NCBI RefSeq assembly: GCF_005845215.1
Contig: NZ_SPHO01000001.1
Location: forward strand, 62,001 to 126,000
Direction of reading: 5' to 3'
DNA from: Clostridium sp. 1001271st1 H5
GTDB taxonomy: Bacteria > Bacillota > Clostridia > Lachnospirales > Lachnospiraceae
Length of the DNA stretch: 64,000 nt
The position numbers and the translations under genes are program-made. This document shows, one piece after another, positions 59,929-64,000 of the stretch (position 1 is the stretch's first letter; every line of letters begins with the position of its first letter). The notes under the pieces are model-generated. The model had not been told where the DNA came from and did no database searches. It saw nothing but the letters and a program-made list of their open reading frames with translations.

Positions 59929-61191
59929 TTGGATTTGCGTCAAGTATTGGAAACTGTCATAATTGCCTTGGCTGCTGTGACCTATTTTTATTTTAACTGG
60001 AGGTATTTTTGCTTTGTAAAGGCGCAAAAACAAATGAAAAGCTTGGGTGTCCGCTATGTCTTATTATGCTTTGTCCTCAACTATATCATTTTTGTAGTCT
60101 GCAGTATACTGGAATTACATCTGGTCGCCAATTGGTCCATCTTTGCAGCGGCGCTCTTACTGGAAACCCTGCTGTATACCGGCCGGGATAGACGATGTTC
60201 TCTGTTCAGTACGCTTACCGGCATCATCTGCGGCTTAGCAATTAATATCCTTTGCCGTGCAGTAATCTCCATTCTCACCGGCCTGCCGCTTCAAAATTTT
60301 GATAACCACACCAGATATCTGGGTAACCTGAAGGGCATTCCCGTGCCTTTAGGCTTTCTATTCACAGGGATTATTCTCCGTGTCTTCACCAGACCAGCTT
60401 ATATTCACCGGCTGAGGCTAATCCTGCGCTACCCCAAGCATCAGAAATTCCTCTTGGAAATGATGGCAGGCCTATTCTTTTACCTCTTTCTAAACCTGAT
60501 TCTCTACTCCGCCCCCTACAACGACCTGCTGCTCAAGGGCTGGAGTATTAAATCCTGTCTGTTTGCTATCATCGGATATCATATTGCTATTTGGTACACT
60601 TGGCGCATATGCCTTTTGACGGATTACCAACATAAAAATAAGGCAATGGAGCATGAACTGGCGGCCTGGCAGCAGATTGTACCTCAGCTGTATCAGGATG
60701 CTGTACATGATGGACTGACAGGGCTTTTTAACCGTCAGCATGCACTGGAGGTGCTGGCATCCCTGTTTAACCAGGGCATTCCCTTTCTTCTCTGCTTTGT
60801 GGATTTGGATTGTCTGAAACAGATGAATGATGTATATGGCCATACCGAAGGGGACCGCTACCTCAGGACTGTTTCGGACCAGCTCCGCCACATGTTCCGA
60901 AGAAATCAGGATATGCTGTTTCGTTATGGTGGCGATGAGTTCCTGTGTCTCATACGCGGTTTGCCAATGGATGAGGTAGAGCGGAGACTTGCAGATGTAA
61001 ATGAGAGGCTGGCCAGGCAGGAGGGTGAAGGATTTCTCCTTCCCATTTCCGTCAGCTATGGGGTGGCTGACAGTCGTCTGTTCTCCGGGGCCGCACAGCT
61101 CATTGCGGAGGCGGACAAAAAAATGTATGAACAAAAGCAGCGGAAACGGAATGATAGAAATAAAGGGCTCTGGAAAGGAACACGAGGATGA
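59929..61191 (+). CDS. Membrane diguanylate cyclase (GGDEF protein)
   Basis: A 420-residue protein with about six helices (residues ~8-230) and a C-terminal GGDEF domain. GGDEF is at residues 334-338 and the feedback I-site RNQD lies exactly five residues before it, unlike the neighbour. The start is TTG 59929 with AGGAGGTGG five bases upstream; no ATG fits. It overlaps the following kinase gene by 4 bp. Confidence 0.88.
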   Translation: MDLRQVLETVIIALAAVTYFYFNWRYFCFVKAQKQMKSLGVRYVLLCFVLNYIIFVVCSILELHLVANWSIFAAALLLETLLYTGRDRRCSLFSTLTGIICGLAINILCRAVISILTGLPLQNFDNHTRYLGNLKGIPVPLGFLFTGIILRVFTRPAYIHRLRLILRYPKHQKFLLEMMAGLFFYLFLNLILYSAPYNDLLLKGWSIKSCLFAIIGYHIAIWYTWRICLLTDYQHKNKAMEHELAAWQQIVPQLYQDAVHDGLTGLFNRQHALEVLASLFNQGIPFLLCFVDLDCLKQMNDVYGHTEGDRYLRTVSDQLRHMFRRNQDMLFRYGGDEFLCLIRGLPMDEVERRLADVNERLARQEGEGFLLPISVSYGVADSRLFSGAAQLIAEADKKMYEQKQRKRNDRNKGLWKGTRG

Positions 61192-64000
61192 GTAATATAG
61201 CGACAAAAATGACAGCGCTGGAAACTGTGCAGGCGTTTTGCAGTGCTTGGTTTGAAGAGCGCAACGCAGATAAGGCCCACTTTTTTCTGGCTCCTGATGA
61301 GGTCTGCTTCGTGGGCACGGGTGAGGATGAATTTGCCTATAGCTCCGAGGAAATGAAGGAGTATTTAATACGGGACTTGCAGGAGATTCCGGAGCCCTTT
61401 TCGTTTGAACTTATGCTTTTTCAGGAGCAGGTAATCGATGAACGGACCAGAAATATATCCATAGGGATTACTCTCAAAAATACAAAGTACAGCTGGAGGC
61501 TGCGGGCGTTTTTTACATTGGTCCGGATACATGAGCATTGGAGATTCCGTACACTGTGGTTTGCCGAGCCTGGAAACAGCCAGTGCGGTGAAGAACACTA
61601 TCCGCGTGCATTGGTTATGGAAAACATAGCCCGGCAGAGGCAGGCCCAGGCCGAGGTTATGCACCTATACAATAACGTTCCCGGTGCGGTGTTCAGGGTC
61701 CGGTTCGATGAGGGGTTTTCCGTTGCCGATGCCAATGACGGTCTATACGAATTCCTGGGGTACACCCGCGAGGAGTTTGGAGCGCTGGGAAACCAGATGG
61801 CTGCGGTTATTTATCCGGGAGACTTAGAAGCTGTACGGGCAAGGCTGATTGCAGGTGGGGGACGCGGGGAAACCATCCGGGATGAACACCGGCTGGTCTG
61901 TAAAGACGGCAGTATTAAATGGGTGTCACTGAAGGCTCAGCTCTTGTCCGGTGATGATGGCAATCAGTATTTCTACGGTGTTTTTGTAGATATAACAGAA
62001 GAAAAGCTGTCCCAGGAACGGGTCCGGGAGCTTTATGAAAAGGAACTGGCCTATTTTGCCCAGACGGCTTCTGCGGAGGGGAGCATCCAGGGCAAGGTCA
62101 ATGTGACAAAGGATATGGTGGAAAGTTATCAGGCCACGGCTGCCTCGGCTATCACCCGGCTGGGGGACACCTATGAGCAGGCTATCCACAATTTTGCGTC
62201 TTCCGCGGTGGACACCGAATATGGCAGCCATATCCGCAGGACCCTGGGGCGGGCCCGGGTATTGGACTGCGTTGCTGCCGGAGAGACGGATATCCACTTT
62301 GAATTCCTCCGCAGGCGCAATGACGGAGGAGCTTTCTGGAGTAAAACAAACTACAGGTTCCATCAAAATCCGGAGAGCGGCGATGTGATTGCTTTCTTCT
62401 ATACTGTTGACGTTACAGAGCAGAAAATGCAGGAGCAGCTTATCAATAAAGTGACCGAATTGGATTATGAGATTATTTCCGACATCGACATCTATAATGA
62501 TACCTACCATGTGGTATCCTTCCACCCCGGAACCGAGAGCATGATGCCTGGGAAAGGCCGGTTTCAGGAGGAAGCCAGAAATATTGCAAATAACACTATG
62601 GAGGCGGAGGCTCAGAAGGAGTATCTTTCTAAGCTGGATTTTACATATATGCAGAAGGCGTTATCCGGGCAGAGCAGCTACAATTTTATGGCGGAAACCC
62701 GCGATGAATACGGGAATCCCCGGGTTAAACGGTACCAGATTTTTTATATCAGTGAGGAACTGGGCCGGGTCTGTATTGCGCGCACGGATGTCACCGACAT
62801 CATCCGTCAGGAGCAGCAGCAAAGAGCGTCTCTGGCCGCCGCACTTGCTGCTGCAAAACAAGCCAATGCAGCCAAGACGGATTTCCTTTCCCGCATGAGC
62901 CATGAAATCCGCACACCTATGAACGCCATCATTGGCATGAGCGCTATTGCTGCCCAGTCCATCGGAGATGATGAACATGTGGCAGACTGTATTTCTAAAA
63001 TAGGTATCTCCTCCCGTTTTCTGCTCTCCCTCATCAATGACATCCTGGACATGAGCAGGATTGAGAGCGGCAAGATGCTCCTTAAAAACGAAAAAATCCC
63101 CACTGAGGAGTTCCTGAAGGGCCTAAACGATATCTGCTACGGTCAGGCAGCCGCCAAAGGGGTTGAGTATGAGTGCATCGTGGACCCCACTCTGGATGAT
63201 TTTTATATCGGCGATGCCATGAAACTGCAGCAGGTTCTTATCAACATCCTATCCAATGCCATCAAGTTTACCGGTGAAGGCGGTAAGGTTACATTTTCTG
63301 CTGCTCCGCATAGAAAGACAAAGGACGGCGCGAAACTGCGCTTTATCATAAATGATACGGGAATTGGAATGGATGAAGAGTTTCTGCCCCGCATATTTGA
63401 GCCATTTTCCCAGGAGTCCATTGGCACGACAGCGCTGTATGGCGGTACCGGGCTGGGCCTATCGATTTCCAAAAATATCGTGGACATGATGGGCGGCCGA
63501 ATCAATGTGCGGACAATCAAGGGAATCGGTTCAGAGTTTACAGTGGATATAAAACTGGGAGTTACGGAGGAAGCAAAACTCCGCTATGCCAAGAAGAAAA
63601 TCAACTATAATTTTTCCCGTCTTAAAACCCTGGTGGTGGACGATGATGTGGCTGTTTGTGAAAGTGCGGTCGGAACGCTCCGGGAGATGGGAGTCACCGC
63701 CCAGTGGGTGGACAGCGGTTATAAAGCAGTGAACCGGGTACAGGAGCTTTGGGGTACCGGCGACCATTTTGATATGGTCCTGATTGACTGGAAAATGCCG
63801 GAGATGGATGGGATTGAGACTGCCCGCAGAATCAGGACCATTGTAGGGCCGGATGTCACCATCATCATCATGACTGCCTACGACTGGGCGGCCATTGAAC
63901 ATGAAGCGAAGCTGGCTGGTGTCAACCTGCTGATGAGTAAGCCTATGTTTAAGTCTTCTCTGGTTTCCGTGTTTACCAAAGTGCTGGGAGAGCAGGATGA
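61188..64000 (+). CDS. Hybrid sensor histidine kinase (SnoaL-like + PAS + HisKA + HATPase + REC), truncated by window end
   Basis: At least 937 residues, open to the right edge. The N-terminal ~125 residues look like a SnoaL/NTF2-like fold (AFCSAWFEERNADKAHFFLAP). A PAS domain follows (LYNNVPGAVFRVRFDEG to GVFVDITEEK), then a second PAS-like region. The kinase core has SHEIRTPMNAIIGM with His572, NILSNAIKFTGEGG and GGTGLGLSI. A receiver domain follows, with VVDDD, phospho-acceptor Asp867 in LIDWKMPEMDG and a later SKPM. No membrane helix is visible, so it is probably cytoplasmic. Translation is coupled to the second GGDEF gene. Confidence 0.9.
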   Translation, partial: MSNIATKMTALETVQAFCSAWFEERNADKAHFFLAPDEVCFVGTGEDEFAYSSEEMKEYLIRDLQEIPEPFSFELMLFQEQVIDERTRNISIGITLKNTKYSWRLRAFFTLVRIHEHWRFRTLWFAEPGNSQCGEEHYPRALVMENIARQRQAQAEVMHLYNNVPGAVFRVRFDEGFSVADANDGLYEFLGYTREEFGALGNQMAAVIYPGDLEAVRARLIAGGGRGETIRDEHRLVCKDGSIKWVSLKAQLLSGDDGNQYFYGVFVDITEEKLSQERVRELYEKELAYFAQTASAEGSIQGKVNVTKDMVESYQATAASAITRLGDTYEQAIHNFASSAVDTEYGSHIRRTLGRARVLDCVAAGETDIHFEFLRRRNDGGAFWSKTNYRFHQNPESGDVIAFFYTVDVTEQKMQEQLINKVTELDYEIISDIDIYNDTYHVVSFHPGTESMMPGKGRFQEEARNIANNTMEAEAQKEYLSKLDFTYMQKALSGQSSYNFMAETRDEYGNPRVKRYQIFYISEELGRVCIARTDVTDIIRQEQQQRASLAAALAAAKQANAAKTDFLSRMSHEIRTPMNAIIGMSAIAAQSIGDDEHVADCISKIGISSRFLLSLINDILDMSRIESGKMLLKNEKIPTEEFLKGLNDICYGQAAAKGVEYECIVDPTLDDFYIGDAMKLQQVLINILSNAIKFTGEGGKVTFSAAPHRKTKDGAKLRFIINDTGIGMDEEFLPRIFEPFSQESIGTTALYGGTGLGLSISKNIVDMMGGRINVRTIKGIGSEFTVDIKLGVTEEAKLRYAKKKINYNFSRLKTLVVDDDVAVCESAVGTLREMGVTAQWVDSGYKAVNRVQELWGTGDHFDMVLIDWKMPEMDGIETARRIRTIVGPDVTIIIMTAYDWAAIEHEAKLAGVNLLMSKPMFKSSLVSVFTKVLGEQD

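Overview
The window reads as a chromosomal segment of a gut Lachnospiraceae bacterium, most like the Enterocloster (Clostridium) bolteae/clostridioforme group. This rests on the moderate GC content, strong GGAGG ribosome sites, clostridial gene families (SigI/RsgI, PyrK-linked PyrD, RelQ, CIRCE-controlled Hsp20, YG-repeat surface proteins) and the absence of oxygen-respiration genes. Species is an inference. No rRNA, tRNA, CRISPR array or intact insertion sequence was recognised.

Layout. 0-3.5 kb: purine uptake and oxidation (NCS2 permease, two xanthine dehydrogenase subunits). 3.8-16.6 kb: housekeeping and small-molecule genes: an HD-family protein that seems to have lost its catalytic core, a FliB-like Cys-rich protein, an Mrp ATPase, a RelQ-type alarmone synthetase, a double GNAT protein, an LrgAB pair, oligoendopeptidase F, a MATE pump, a phospholipase-D-like protein, an amidohydrolase and Hsp20 under a CIRCE element. 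16.9-23.2 kb: a 1536-residue secreted surface protein and a serpin lipoprotein. 23.3-34.3 kb: a LacI-regulated sugar-acid locus (ABC importer, enolase-superfamily enzyme, two SDRs, RraA-like protein, split UxaA, UxaC). 34.5-39.1 kb: pyrF-pyrK-pyrD-pyrE followed by small membrane proteins. 39.1-41.3 kb: a long M29-type aminopeptidase.

41.4-46.7 kb holds the most interesting region: a sigma-I factor and its membrane anti-sigma factor RsgI, whose outer part ends in a very acidic Asp/Lys tail, and 2.5 kb further on a secreted RsgI-like/PepSY protein that also ends in an acidic tail. Both transcription units are preceded by the same bipartite motif, ACCCCGG-N17-CGTATTCTAT, which matches the known form of sigma-I promoters (CCCC at -35, CGWA at -10). 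Between them, on the opposite strand, lies an ABC-F ATPase gene with a full attenuator leader: a consensus promoter, a 34-codon leader peptide, and hairpins ending in an intrinsic terminator.

47.2-50.8 kb: purE-purM-purN-purD. 50.9-57 kb: a patchy region with a decayed choline-binding-repeat gene, a TetR-controlled MFS exporter fused to a cytidylate-kinase-like domain, small orphans and an AT-rich membrane protein that looks acquired. 57-64 kb: a tandem GntR-like regulator divergent from a coupled signalling operon of two membrane GGDEF proteins and a large hybrid histidine kinase cut by the window end.
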